From contig JAPORQ010000034.1 of NCBI GenBank assembly GCA_026710155.1, positions 1 through 53,027 on the forward strand: DNA of 53,027 bases, read 5' to 3'. Positions 1-9,137 of the stretch are shown one piece after another; position 1 is the first letter of the stretch, and the number at the start of each line of letters is the position of its first letter. Below the pieces are notes generated by a model. It ran no database searches, was not told the DNA's origin, and saw only the letters and a program-made list of their open reading frames with translations. Position numbers and translations under genes: made by a program. This DNA is from Paracoccaceae bacterium. Lineage in GTDB: Bacteria; Pseudomonadota; Alphaproteobacteria; Rhodobacterales; Rhodobacteraceae.

Positions 1-423
1 CGGGAATATCGGATAGCGATTGCTGCCGGTGTGAAGGCGATGAATGACCTTGGCCAGCCCACCACCACGCTGAAAAGCGGCGAAAAGGGACCTGGACACC
101 GGCCTCGGGGATTGCGGGTCGACAAGGTCGAGACGTTCCCTCATGGCCGTGTCGCCCGGTACGCAATCGATGCCGAAAAGCGTCTTGATGTTGTCTTCCA
201 GCTCAGGGTTGATCCTGTTCCCGCGGGCATCCGTGTCGAAGTGAAGGAGCGAGGCGTGTTTCAGCTTGAACGTCGCCAGTGCCGACAGCAGGCAGTCCGG
301 GAGTGTCAACCTGCGACCGGGGACAGGATCCTCAAGGCGTTCGAAACATGTGTGAATCGTTTCCACAATCCCGGCGGCACTCAGGTGGCGGCGCAGCCAC
401 CCAGGCTTTTTCGATTTTGGCAT
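1..423 (-). CDS. Transposase, N-terminal part (3' end cut by window edge)
   Basis: An open frame of 141 codons runs off the left edge of the window. It starts with ATG at 423, followed by MPKSKKPGWLRRHLSAAG. Recognisable stretches are DCLLSALATFKLK, a block around NIKTLFGID, and TAMRERLDLVDP followed by FAAFQRGGGLAK. These resemble the N-terminal half of a DDE-type transposase family usually annotated simply as transposase, in which the catalytic DGTGYF-type block follows this point and would lie outside the window. An in-frame stop lies just upstream of the start. The base composition is visibly GC-richer than the neighbouring sugar operon, which fits an imported element. The family call comes from remembered pattern, not a search. 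Confidence 0.6.
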   Translation of the reverse strand, partial: MPKSKKPGWLRRHLSAAGIVETIHTCFERLEDPVPGRRLTLPDCLLSALATFKLKHASLLHFDTDARGNRINPELEDNIKTLFGIDCVPGDTAMRERLDLVDPQSPRPVSRSLFAAFQRGGGLAKVIHRLHTGSNRYPIFP

Positions 424-661
424 TTCCACTGCCACTGCTCTGATTCAAGGGTGTCATTGCCCTCAAAATACCCTGAACAGGCAGAAAAGTCTACGAAAAA
501 GGCAATTCGGGGATCACCATGAATAAGGGTAATGGACGTTGGCGGGAATTACTGCTGAATTTGAGCAAATGAAGAGTTTTGAGATTCAATACTCGTGAGG
601 TCTTCGCATTGAATTCAGAGGATTTGCAATGATTAGAAATCAATTGAATTCAGGCGATGAA

Positions 662-1756
662 TCAAATTGGATATACTTTCTCCACCTGTCCGGATTTTAT
701 TGAATTTTCTGCCGCAACACCAACTGCAACTGCCCAATAACCATCGTTTAGGGTGACTTCGGGTTTGGTGCCACCTGAATGAATCATTTTTGCAAACCGT
801 TCCTGCTGGTAAAATGTTGCCCCATAATGCGAACCAGCTTCCAGTACGTCATCACAGAGATTGATTTCTTCCTTCAAAACCTCGGCGGTTGCACGATTTG
901 AATGTTGAACCAGTGACGTCTGGTTGTCAGAATCCTTCTTGAATTGCCATGAAGCTGGTACAAAGGCATCAATCCTACCTTTGGGGCCGGTTATGCTGAT
1001 CTCCTCCTGCCAGGGCACTGCGTCCGAAAACATGCACAGGTCCAGCATTCCCCGGCTGTTGTTCCCAAATTCCACGATCACAAAAGCGTTGTCATGAATA
1101 TCTGGAGTCTGTCCATCATAGGTTTCGTCCAAGTGATTCACATCCATACCGCTGGAACAGTAAACCCGAGTGGGATTGCTCTTGAAAAACAACCTCATCA
1201 AATCCCAATAGTGGCAGCATTTTTCAACCATCGTACCACCTGTATTTCGATTAAAGCGGTTCCAATCACCGACTTTGGCAAGAAAAGGGAATCGGTGTTC
1301 TCGGATGGAAGCCATGATAGGATTGCCAACAAGGTTCTGATGACACATTTCGACCAATTTGGCCACCGGGGGCATAAATCTGTATTCCATGGCTACCCAG
1401 ACCGGTACTCCCTGTCTTGCCTGCAGATCAAGAATATCCCGGCATTGTTCCAGATTAATGCATAGTGGCTTTTCTACCAATACGGGGGTGTTGGCTAGTA
1501 GAACATTCTTAAGAACTTCATGATGAGTGTGGTTTGGACTTGCAATTATGAATGCATCACAGGAAACATTCGAGAGCATTTCACGATAGTCGGTAAAGAC
1601 CGAAGGATTGGTGGGCAGAATATCACAGGCCATTCTGCTCATTTCTTCAATCGGATCAGCTAGTGCTATAACGTCAATATCCCCAATTATCTTGATATTC
1701 TCGAGATGTTCCTGAGCAATCATCCCACAGCCGATAAGTCCATACTTCAATGCCAT
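662..1756 (-). CDS. Gfo/Idh/MocA-family NAD(P)-dependent sugar oxidoreductase
   Basis: A 364-residue cytosolic dehydrogenase. The N-terminal Rossmann fold shows GLIGCGMIAQEH at residues 6-17, the family EKP motif is at 95-97 (VLVEKPLCIN), and the catalytic-loop region is GGTMVEKCCHYWDLM near 173-187 with His182 in the usual place. The length is normal for the family, whose members oxidise or reduce sugars, inositols or sugar acids. The ATG overlaps the stop of the upstream isomerase gene (TAATG), so translation is probably coupled. This is the last gene of a three-gene minus-strand operon with an isomerase-like protein and a PfkB kinase. Substrate unknown. Confidence 0.85.
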   Translation of the reverse strand: MALKYGLIGCGMIAQEHLENIKIIGDIDVIALADPIEEMSRMACDILPTNPSVFTDYREMLSNVSCDAFIIASPNHTHHEVLKNVLLANTPVLVEKPLCINLEQCRDILDLQARQGVPVWVAMEYRFMPPVAKLVEMCHQNLVGNPIMASIREHRFPFLAKVGDWNRFNRNTGGTMVEKCCHYWDLMRLFFKSNPTRVYCSSGMDVNHLDETYDGQTPDIHDNAFVIVEFGNNSRGMLDLCMFSDAVPWQEEISITGPKGRIDAFVPASWQFKKDSDNQTSLVQHSNRATAEVLKEEINLCDDVLEAGSHYGATFYQQERFAKMIHSGGTKPEVTLNDGYWAVAVGVAAENSIKSGQVEKVYPI

Positions 1757-3129
1757 TACAACTCCAAAACAGATAGCCCAAAACCAGAAGCAAATTCGCT
1801 TATTGCACTGTCATGTTTGCCATATGCCAATACCAAATGGTGTTCGATCCGCTCTTCAATTAAACCTTCAAGAACCTTTTCAACACCATTGTCAAATTTG
1901 ATTACTCCTGAAGTTCCGGTATAAGCCATGGGTTTGTCAAGAACCTCCCCATTAATTCGAATTATCCTTAACCTGCCCAATGATTGGGTTATTCGAAATA
2001 AGGTAATGCCACCTTTTTTGAGGGGAAATTGAAAGAGCAGGGGCTTTTTCCTATTGGTATGAACAGTTGCTTCAATATCATGGGAAGGGTTTCTCATTGA
2101 AAAAGGCGCTTGTCCACAGTGCCAAACCACCCCCGTATCATCCGAGACATCCATATCCACTAGATCAACCAGGAAAGTAGGCTCTTGCGTGACTTTTTGT
2201 AAATAAAGTTGAGACAGTGCACCCATGACATCGGCTTCACAGGCACAGGGAACTTTCTTTTCCACCATCAGGGAAACCGGTCCACAAATTGCTGCACCAT
2301 ATTTGGTGAAGGTTTCCGGCCAACATCTTATGGCAAAGGCATCCAGAGATTGTTGCTTTTGAAGTGCTTCCAAGGCAAGTTTTAGTTTCAGGGATTTGTT
2401 TAACTCCCCCTGATCAAAACCATCCAAGCCTATGACATGTGATATGCTTTCCCTGATCTGATTTACTTCAGTATTGGTAAAGGTTTCTGCAGAGTTGAAC
2501 AATTCATCCAGGGTAATCTGAGTTATCTGTGTATTGAATATGTTTTCCAAAGACTGGTCGTTGTATTTACATGTATCAAAACCAGGAGGGTGTTGTCCCA
2601 GCAGGCCAATCTTGAAGGCTTCCCCATTCTGGTTTTGATTGGAGGTGTTTTCGATTGATCCGATTGGCTGAACTTCTCTTCGCTTTCTACCAATACCGTC
2701 CATGGCAGAAATCAGATCATCTGATGAGGTTGTTGAGGGATTTCTATAGATCCAGTTGAAATCCCTGTTTCTAAGTCCAAGCGCATGACTGGCTAGGTTT
2801 AAACCACAAAATGAATTCAGTTTTAGGCGATTACCATCACGGGGTTCATTGGTTGCCCATATCGTTATGGGGTGTTCGAATTCTGAACCTATTTTACAGA
2901 TTGTTTCGGCATCCCTGAATGTAAGTTGGAGAATTAGAATGGCATCGAATTCAATTTCCGACAGGTATCGTATGAAATCCTGGGCATCCTCTTCATCCAG
3001 CAGAATGTTTTGTGGATAAATCAACTCAAGATTGAGTTGCTTGAGAACTTCCATTTTTTGGGAATGAACCTGCTCTGCCAAAACCATATCAAAGGTGGAA
3101 CGGGCAAGTGGGAAAACAGCTAATTTCAA
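1756..3129 (-). CDS. L-fucose/L-arabinose isomerase-like protein
   Basis: A 457-residue protein resembling the FucI/AraA isomerase-like superfamily. The N-terminal part looks like the alternating alpha/beta region (MKLAVFPLARSTFD, then FDAILILQLTFRDAETI). A second block runs from FKIGLLGQHPPGFD through DAFAIRCWPETFTKYGAAIC to CACEADVMGALSQL, the central region where this superfamily places metal and substrate residues. The C-terminal part is beta-rich. The likely start is TTG at 3129: no ATG gives an intact first strand. It overlaps the downstream oxidoreductase gene by one base and follows the kinase gene, so an aldose/ketose isomerisation ahead of phosphorylation is plausible. The family assignment is from pattern only. 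Confidence 0.6.
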   Translation of the reverse strand: MKLAVFPLARSTFDMVLAEQVHSQKMEVLKQLNLELIYPQNILLDEEDAQDFIRYLSEIEFDAILILQLTFRDAETICKIGSEFEHPITIWATNEPRDGNRLKLNSFCGLNLASHALGLRNRDFNWIYRNPSTTSSDDLISAMDGIGRKRREVQPIGSIENTSNQNQNGEAFKIGLLGQHPPGFDTCKYNDQSLENIFNTQITQITLDELFNSAETFTNTEVNQIRESISHVIGLDGFDQGELNKSLKLKLALEALQKQQSLDAFAIRCWPETFTKYGAAICGPVSLMVEKKVPCACEADVMGALSQLYLQKVTQEPTFLVDLVDMDVSDDTGVVWHCGQAPFSMRNPSHDIEATVHTNRKKPLLFQFPLKKGGITLFRITQSLGRLRIIRINGEVLDKPMAYTGTSGVIKFDNGVEKVLEGLIEERIEHHLVLAYGKHDSAISEFASGFGLSVLEL

Positions 3130-3175
3130 CTAAATTTCTTTCTGCATTGCTTTGACAGGATTTCAATTCGTATTA

Positions 3176-4069
3176 CTATGTATTTTCATTACATTTGCCA
3201 ATAAAAGTCTCTACTTCTCGACGAGTTGGATAATTTTCTCTTCCATTGTTCGTTTGGCACTTCAGGGCAGCAGTGGCATTGGCAAATTCCATGGCCTGTA
3301 TTTCAGAACCACCTTCAGCCAATTTTAACGCAAATGCACCATGCCAAACATCACCGGCACCCAGGGTTTCCCGGGGTTCAATGGCATGTCCAGGTATATG
3401 TTCCACCGTGGTGCCATCAAGAAAATAGGCTCCCTTTTCACCATTGGTCACACATAGCCAGCCAGGCAATCTGTCCTTGATCATTTTCAATCCCTTCACG
3501 GGATCCTTAGATTGAGTAAGCGAATACAAACCCTGGTAGGAAAATGCAACATGGCTGGCATCCTTAAGACAGGTATAATCTTGTAGGGGTTCTACATCAA
3601 TGATACCTGGTTTATCTCGTTTTTTGGCAACTTCCATGATTGTTTGAGCCCCCTTTGACCAAATAACATCAGTCAGGTATGCATCTACATTTGGTGCATC
3701 CCAGATCCAATTCGTTTCTTCAATCAGGTTTTCACCCCTGAAATTGATAATCTGCCTTTCTCCACTGGGATCAATGGCAACCGAAGAATACGATGATTTT
3801 GAATTGGGTGCCCTGCAAATCATCAATGATTCTAAATCATGGTTTTCCAGGTCCTGGATAATCAGGTCACCTATGACATCACTGCCAACCCTCCCACCGA
3901 ATGAAACCTCTCCTCCCAATTTACTGATGGCCACTGCAGCATTGGCAGCACATCCTCCACCGATTATATAGGAATCATTTGTAAAGTACTTGTCTCCTGT
4001 AGAAGGAAGGGCTTCAACTCGATAAACAAAATCGACAACCGATAACCCGAATGCAAAAATACTTGCCAT
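3176..4069 (-). CDS. PfkB/ribokinase-family carbohydrate kinase
   Basis: A 297-residue kinase from the ATG at 4069 (MASIFAFGLSVVDFVYRVEAL). The first PfkB signature is GGGCAANAAVAISKLGG (about 37-53) and the second contains the catalytic GAGD at 237-240 (ETLGAGDVWHGAFALKLAEG). The overall pattern (VYRVEALP near the start, GGRVGSDVIGD, TGAGD-like loop, AALKCQ..GR near the end) recalls the sulfofructose kinase/YihV subgroup, but substrate cannot be read from the sequence. It is probably the first gene of the operon with the isomerase-like and Gfo/Idh genes. No strong ribosome binding site precedes the start. Confidence 0.85.
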   Translation of the reverse strand: MASIFAFGLSVVDFVYRVEALPSTGDKYFTNDSYIIGGGCAANAAVAISKLGGEVSFGGRVGSDVIGDLIIQDLENHDLESLMICRAPNSKSSYSSVAIDPSGERQIINFRGENLIEETNWIWDAPNVDAYLTDVIWSKGAQTIMEVAKKRDKPGIIDVEPLQDYTCLKDASHVAFSYQGLYSLTQSKDPVKGLKMIKDRLPGWLCVTNGEKGAYFLDGTTVEHIPGHAIEPRETLGAGDVWHGAFALKLAEGGSEIQAMEFANATAALKCQTNNGRENYPTRREVETFIGKCNENT

Positions 4070-4383
4070 AATTAACGAAATCCAATTCAATGATGCTGAT
4101 CCAGAAAAAATGTATCATTAAGCTATTCAAATATCAGTTCAAGTAAGTCAACTGAATTGAAACGCAGTGATAAATGGTCAAGTTCCAACTTTAAACTTTA
4201 TTAGGAGACCATCAAGTAATAGAGATTAATAAACGGCATAGACCATTCAGATCCCTATAACCATTCATAATCTTGATACTATCTTTAGCTGCAGTCAAAT
4301 TGATGCTGACGCGCTAAATTTTGCCTTGAAGATAGACATTGAAACATACTGTCCTATGAACAGTTATCAAAAATACATAAACC

Positions 4384-4695
4384 TGCAATTGGCCGGAAAG
4401 TGTTTTTACAATTGGCCGAGGTTAAAACCTGCAATTAGCCGTTAATGTTTCTTGCAATTGGCCGGAAAGTGTTTTTACAATTGGCCGAGGTTAAAACCTG
4501 CAATTAGCCGTTAATGTTTCTTGCAATTGGCCGGAAAGTGTTTTTACAATTGGCCGAGGTTAAAACCTGCAATTAGCCGTTAATGTTTCTTGCAATTGGC
4601 CGGAAAGTGTTTTTACAATTGGCCGAGGTTAAAACCTGCAATTAGCCGTTAATGTTTCTTGCAATTGACCGGAAAGTGTTTTTACAATTGGCCGA
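4384..4695. repeat. Tandem array: 23-bp monomers in a 69-bp higher-order unit
   Basis: Fourteen cores of CAATTGGCCG or CAATTAGCCG occur exactly every 23 bp, beginning at 4386, 4409, 4432, 4455 and so on to 4685. Three monomer types follow in strict order: A (core then GAAAGTGTTTTTA), B (core then AGGTTAAAACCTG) and C (CAATTAGCCG then TTAATGTTTCTTG). A, B and C together form a 69-bp unit repeated about 4.6 times almost without change. Only the last A core differs (CAATTGACCG at 4662). The final core ends at 4695, on the A of the ATG of the downstream ATPase gene. The core contains the palindrome CAATTG. Confidence 0.95.
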
Positions 4696-6053
4696 TGACG
4701 AAATCCACCTTATATCCTAGATCAATTCAGCGACGATTAGTTGAAGCTCTTCAAGACTCTCCGGTTGTGTTGATTCATGGTCCGCGTCAATGTGGAAAGT
4801 CTACACTTGCTCAGGTAACCTGTACACCTACCAACTTTCTCCGGGATAGTGCCAATTCAGTTTGGCAATCTCAATCAATTGAACATTTCCGGGATTACAG
4901 TTATTTTACCTTTGATGATCCAGTAACCAGAGAAAGTGCACAACGAGACCCCATAGGATTTGTTGACTCACTGCCTGATCGTGTCATTCTTGACGAAATT
5001 CAACGCGTTCATGACTTATTTGAAGTAATCAAGATGTCCGTTGATCGAAAACGGGTTCCCGGGCGATTTTTACTAACGGGATCCACAAACGTACTTCTTA
5101 TTCCACAATTATCTGAGTCACTAGCAGGACGTATGGAGATAGTGCCATTATTTCCATTGGCACAATATGAATTGTCAAGCAATTCTGATCCTTCTTGTCT
5201 AGATGCAGGTTTCCTGGTCAATCTATTTGGAACAGGTTTCTCAACTTGCCGATTTAATCGTCTTGGGAAGGAACTGATAGAAAGAATCGTTACCGGTGGC
5301 TATCCAGCAGTATTTGATCGTCCTACTGAGAGGCGTAAGGCAGATTGGTATCAAAATTATGCAGAAGCACTCGTACAGCAAGATATAAGAGATTTAAGCC
5401 AGGTACAATCATTTGACATGTTACCAAAACTCTTGCGGGCCGCAGCCACACAAACAGGACAGATCTATAACTTAAGTAAATTGGCTTCGCCGTTTAGACT
5501 TAGTCGTCCAACAATTGGAGATTATATAACATTACTAGGGAGAATATTTCTGGTTGAACAACTTCCGGCATGGCATGGAAACAGACTGAAAAGATTAGTC
5601 AAAAGTCCAAAGTTACATATCGCTGATACAGGCTTGGCTAATGCTTTACTAGGAACTGATACAGCAGCACTTGAAAGGGACAGGATTTTACTTGGACATC
5701 TTTTGGAAACTTTTGTGTATCAGGAATTACGAAAACAGGCGAGCTGGCAAGAAATGCAGACCGAGTTCTTCCACTTTAGAGATAAGGATGGTTATGAAAC
5801 GGATATCGTAATTCAACAATCATCGGGTAGTGTTGCAGGCGTCGAAGTAAAGGCATCGGCTACTGTGAAATGGGAAGATTTTCGTGGGTTAAGAAAGCTT
5901 CAAAAATTAGTAGGTGATCGCTTTGTTCGGGGTGTTGTACTTTACGATGGTGATGCAAGTTTACCATTCGGCAAACATTTTCATGCAGTACCCATCTCTC
6001 GCTTGTGGAAAACGGATCAACCAATTCAGACACATAAGACAGGTGACGATTAG
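4695..6053 (+). CDS. AAA ATPase with C-terminal DUF4143 domain
   Basis: A 452-residue protein from ATG 4695 (MTKSTLYPRSIQRRL), immediately after the last repeat core. Walker A is GPRQCGKST at 29-37, Walker B is VILDE at 97-101, and a sensor-like FLLTGST is near 125-131. The block ESLAGRMEIVPLFPLAQYEL is typical of this ATPase family. The C-terminal half is of DUF4143 type and carries a PD-(D/E)xK-like arrangement (DGYETDIVI, then GVEVKAS). Function of the family is poorly known; links to toxin-like or mobile systems have been suggested. The array directly upstream is the obvious candidate control region, since it leaves no room for an ordinary promoter and leader. A longer TTG start within the array (4659) is possible but unlikely. 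Confidence 0.85.
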   Translation: MTKSTLYPRSIQRRLVEALQDSPVVLIHGPRQCGKSTLAQVTCTPTNFLRDSANSVWQSQSIEHFRDYSYFTFDDPVTRESAQRDPIGFVDSLPDRVILDEIQRVHDLFEVIKMSVDRKRVPGRFLLTGSTNVLLIPQLSESLAGRMEIVPLFPLAQYELSSNSDPSCLDAGFLVNLFGTGFSTCRFNRLGKELIERIVTGGYPAVFDRPTERRKADWYQNYAEALVQQDIRDLSQVQSFDMLPKLLRAAATQTGQIYNLSKLASPFRLSRPTIGDYITLLGRIFLVEQLPAWHGNRLKRLVKSPKLHIADTGLANALLGTDTAALERDRILLGHLLETFVYQELRKQASWQEMQTEFFHFRDKDGYETDIVIQQSSGSVAGVEVKASATVKWEDFRGLRKLQKLVGDRFVRGVVLYDGDASLPFGKHFHAVPISRLWKTDQPIQTHKTGDD

Positions 6054-6078
6054 AAGTTACTTAATCTAGGTTTCCCGG

Positions 6079-7582
6079 CTAAGTGGCAGTATTGAGGGTG
6101 CTGGCCATTGCTGGGAGATCGATTGTGTCAAAGCCCCGCTTTTGTAGCTCTGCATGCTGTTCATGGGTGAACCCAGGTGAACTCAGGAAATATCGAACAG
6201 TTGGGGGACTGTTCAACCCTTTTTTGTCATAGAGGTGCTGCAAGAATGAACCGAATACCTGTGCGGGTGATTTTGAATCCATGTGTCCTAGGGGATTGCG
6301 TTTACTACTTCCTAACATGAGCCCATTTTCTTGGCCTCTTATCTTACCGGGAAGGCTAACAAGAGTATCAATCTCTGGTCCATTGTTCGGCAACTGAACA
6401 CCATAATGGGTGCTGTGAATCGGAAAGCCATTTTCAACCTTATGAAGCGTTCCGAAATACTCAGCGGTTAGACGCTCAAGATCAAGTCCTTAATGTCTTT
6501 TGGTTAAATCAAGCATTAAGATATAATTGCTTGATAAAGCATCTCGAATTTCATCAGAATCTAACCCCATTCTCCTGACCATTAACTGGTGTCTGGTATC
6601 ATTGTCGATGAGTCGGTATTTGTGTTGTGATCTGGTGTTAGAATCATAGGGTTTGATCCCCTTGATCATCTGCAGATGATCTTCCAGAACTTGGATTTGC
6701 CTTTTCTTCTCCTGCTTCCAGCCATCATCTAATTCAGCATATTTTCGAGGTGGTTTGATTTCCATCAATTGAGAATGACGATATCCCTCAAGGTGCTCGC
6801 TAAGCTGATTAATTAGGCATTCTGCAATCGGATTCATCTCCACCCAACCTCTAAAGTCGTAACTTTCCCTTTTGTCAATGAGAGGACGAAGCGATTCATA
6901 TTGCCAGAACCTTTCCTGCCAACTGGCATAATCCTGAATTTTCAATTCAGGGTTCATCTCTTCTGCTTTCAGTTATTTGGCCCACAAGCCTTGTACACCA
7001 CCATATGCTGAATAGAGAGTTAGGAATTGCCGGGCATCATGAAGCCAGCCTCTGTCCGATGCCATCTTGACTAAAGGTGCTGTTTGCAATTGCTTGAGAT
7101 GGATTCCCTTGGTAAATCAATCATAAAGTGGTTCTCTCGGACACCCCAATAACCCCAACATGTCCTGCTGGTGTGAGCCAGATGCAACAATATCACCGCC
7201 TGAAGGGTAAGGGGAAAGTGTTGACGAGTTATTCACATCAATAATTCGTTTGATGTAATAGATCAGTTGTCCGCCCTTGACATCAATATTATGAAATTCA
7301 TCCATGCAAAGTACTGCACCTTTTGAAATCAGATGACAAGCTTGGTCAAAAAAGAAGTACTCCGAATCATTGGAATCCCAGTCTGGAGTTCGATGAAAAT
7401 CAGTCATGAGATCGGCGAGTCCTGCTTCCCGGATGGCTAATTGCAACTTCTCTCCAATTTGGGTTGGATTAGGTTGGACCTCAAGATAAACAATGGGCTT
7501 GCTCTCTTTTGGTGGCATGGTCTTGATGTGTTTGATGACCTGTGTAATGAGTTCTGTCTTACCTATACGACGCCTTCCGTAA
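6079..7582 (-). pseudogene. AAA ATPase pseudogene, C-terminal part
   Basis: One continuous frame reads from the Walker A motif (GRRRIGKTELITQVIKHIK) through Walker B (AVLCMDEFHNID) and REPLYD to the end near FTHEQHAELQKRGFDTIDLP. It is broken by in-frame stops: TGA at 7119-7117, TAA near 6973 and TAA at 6492-6490. No frameshift is needed. The sequence after each stop still looks like the same protein (FTKGIHLKQLQTAPL, then MNPELKIQDYASWQERFW). The 5' part of the gene is missing here and is found at 10423-10532, beyond a 2.84-kb insertion. Joining the two across the duplicated CCTTCCGTAA restores ALYGRRRIGKTEL exactly. Confidence 0.85.
7573..7582. repeat. Left 10-bp target-site duplication (CCTTCCGTAA)
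   Basis: CCTTCCGTAA directly abuts the CAGGGC end of the inserted element at 7583. An identical copy lies at 10423-10432 directly after the other end. On the minus strand this sequence encodes the YGR part of the interrupted ATPase Walker A region. Confidence 0.9.
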
Positions 7583-8134
7583 CAGGGCTATCGCTTTTGA
7601 AATTGTTTGAGTGATATCAGTTGTCTTTTTTGTGAATCCATTGTTCACAAACCTGATTGGGAGCAGAAAATGGCAGGTTTATCACCGCTTAGTTCAAAAT
7701 ATTTGTATCAAGGGCAATAATTTGGGAATTATATACAATAGTTAAAATTCGGGATTGACAAGGTCTCAGGCAGCCGGTTTTGTTATCAGGTACTGTTTCC
7801 CTTGACACTATTGCAATGACCGCATGGCAATTGAAGGTTTTCAATGTGATCCGTTCCGCCGTTTGATTGGGAAATGATACCAATACAACTAATTAATAAC
7901 CGATAGGCTAATCATAATCATATGGTTTTTGATACCCTTGTCTAATTGGAATTTAACCTGGTAACAGCGTCCAATGGTGATTGAGTCTGTGGTTTCAAAT
8001 TTTACTGGTAGTTGGTTAAGGGCTATGAGTCTTTAATTAGTTGTATTGGTATAATTAGTTGTTCTGGTATTATATATACATGGGTAGACATCCAGAATCA
8101 CACCTGATCCCACGATCAACCGATGTTGAAATCA

Positions 8135-8530
8135 TTATTCAAACTGTGAACAATCAAAATTTTCTGGTTTCTGATCAGAATTACAAACCAAAAACACTAC
8201 GCCGTTTTCAATACTGCCAAAACGTTCGACCAGGTCATTCAAGTTCTTGGTATTTTGGATTTGTACGTGTTTCAAGTCTTCCAGAGCATGTTTCAAGTCT
8301 TCTTGATCTACTTTCAAGTCTTCCAGAGCGTGTTTCAAGTCTTCTTGATCTTCTCTTAATGCTCTTGACTCGGCTGAGAGTTCTTGAGCTTCGCCCAAGA
8401 AATAAACCACGAATACAGTCACAGCAGATATGACAGCAATCAACATTGTGATGGCCTGGCTGAATTCAGACGGTATCCAAACCCTTTTTCGTTCAGAGGG
8501 GTTTTTGTCAACAACTGTTTTTTCAACCAT
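8135..8530 (-). CDS. Small membrane-anchored coiled-coil protein
   Basis: A 131-residue protein of unknown function starting at ATG 8530, preceded by AAGGAGA at good spacing. A basic N-terminus (KNPSERKRVW) leads to one hydrophobic segment at about 26-45 (AITMLIAVISAVTVFVVYFL). A heptad-rich coiled coil follows to about 103. This contains two exact copies of DQEDLKHALEDLK (61-73 and 75-87), a 42-bp DNA duplication. The short C-terminal tail has a single Cys (FLVCNSDQKP). It lies within the 2.6-kb GGGAATTATATAC element, so it is probably cargo. The topology (one membrane span plus coiled coil) resembles phage-type or small accessory membrane proteins; no function can be claimed. Confidence 0.6.
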   Translation of the reverse strand: MVEKTVVDKNPSERKRVWIPSEFSQAITMLIAVISAVTVFVVYFLGEAQELSAESRALREDQEDLKHALEDLKVDQEDLKHALEDLKHVQIQNTKNLNDLVERFGSIENGVVFLVCNSDQKPENFDCSQFE

Positions 8531-8548
8531 CTCGATTCTCCTTGTCAA

Positions 8549-8929
8549 ATACTATATACTAAGTCATATGGCACATGCAACTTCAATACACAGGTGTATC
8601 CAAACTCTTGACCCTACCTTTTTTCGCGGGCAGATGCTGCACCAGTTCCTCTTGCAAAATCATCTGGAATTCCCCATTTACCAGCCAGGGTTGGCACGGT
8701 TTTCAGTCATGATGCAGCTCACCTTTCGTCCAGGAGGTTACGGTTGATTGGATATATGGGAATCGGTGTGGAATCCTGCAATATCCATAAACATAAAGGA
8801 TGAAGTAAGGGTCTGTACTTGTGTTTTTGTGGTATGTCCACTCCCCCCATCGAAAACCACCTCGTCGAGATTCTCGTCATTCTTTTCCAGCAAGGGTTCA
8901 AGTAGCTTGCGCCAGGTCGTGGCCATGAT
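8549..8929. other. Non-coding or decayed sequence inside the nested element
   Basis: No intact gene is seen. A minus-strand frame at 8738-8926 (MATTWRKLLEPLLEKNDENLDEVV, then FDGGSGHTTKTQVQTLT) reads like real protein and lies just downstream of the methyltransferase fragment. It may be a further piece of the same decayed restriction-modification locus. I do not recognise the family. Confidence 0.35.
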
Positions 8930-9045
8930 TTAATTGGGCATGGATCCCGCAGCTTCACTGCCGATCGGAGTTGCATAGTTGGCATTGGAGTTGAATGGCG
9001 GATCAAGGTAAATCAAATCGACCAAATTGGAATTCATGCTCTCAT
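8930..9045 (-). pseudogene. DNA methyltransferase fragment (motif IV region)
   Basis: A short minus-strand frame reads SMNSNLVDLIYLDPPFNSN followed by ANYATPIGSEAAGSMPN and a TAA at 8932-8930. VDLIYLDPPFNS is the catalytic DPP(F/Y) motif and its surroundings as found in N4/N6 site-specific DNA methyltransferases. Neither the SAM-binding region nor the rest of the enzyme is present nearby, so this is a remnant. It sits about 90 bp from the element carrying an hsdS fragment, pointing to a broken restriction-modification locus. Confidence 0.6.
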
Positions 9046-9137
9046 GGTGGGGAGGTTGTACCTGTCCATATGGTTTGGTTTTTCCAGTTCCGATTTGTCA
9101 CGAATTTTGCAAAAAAAGTTAAAAAATGAAATAAATT

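Noticed and set aside
4384-4695. CRISPR-like array
   Set aside because: The 69-bp units are identical throughout with no variable spacers, and no cas genes are nearby; it is a tandem higher-order repeat.
6079-7582. Stop-codon recoding in the minus-strand ATPase, since all stops are in one frame
   Set aside because: Both TAA and TGA occur in the frame, neighbouring genes use stops normally, and the gene is also cut by an insertion and has a one-base deletion in its 5' part, so it is simply a pseudogene.
7588-7641. Alternative ATPase start MDSQKRQLISLKQFQKR with a TAG before the Walker A motif
   Set aside because: This sequence lies inside the inserted element; the true upstream part is at 10423-10532, as the target duplication shows.
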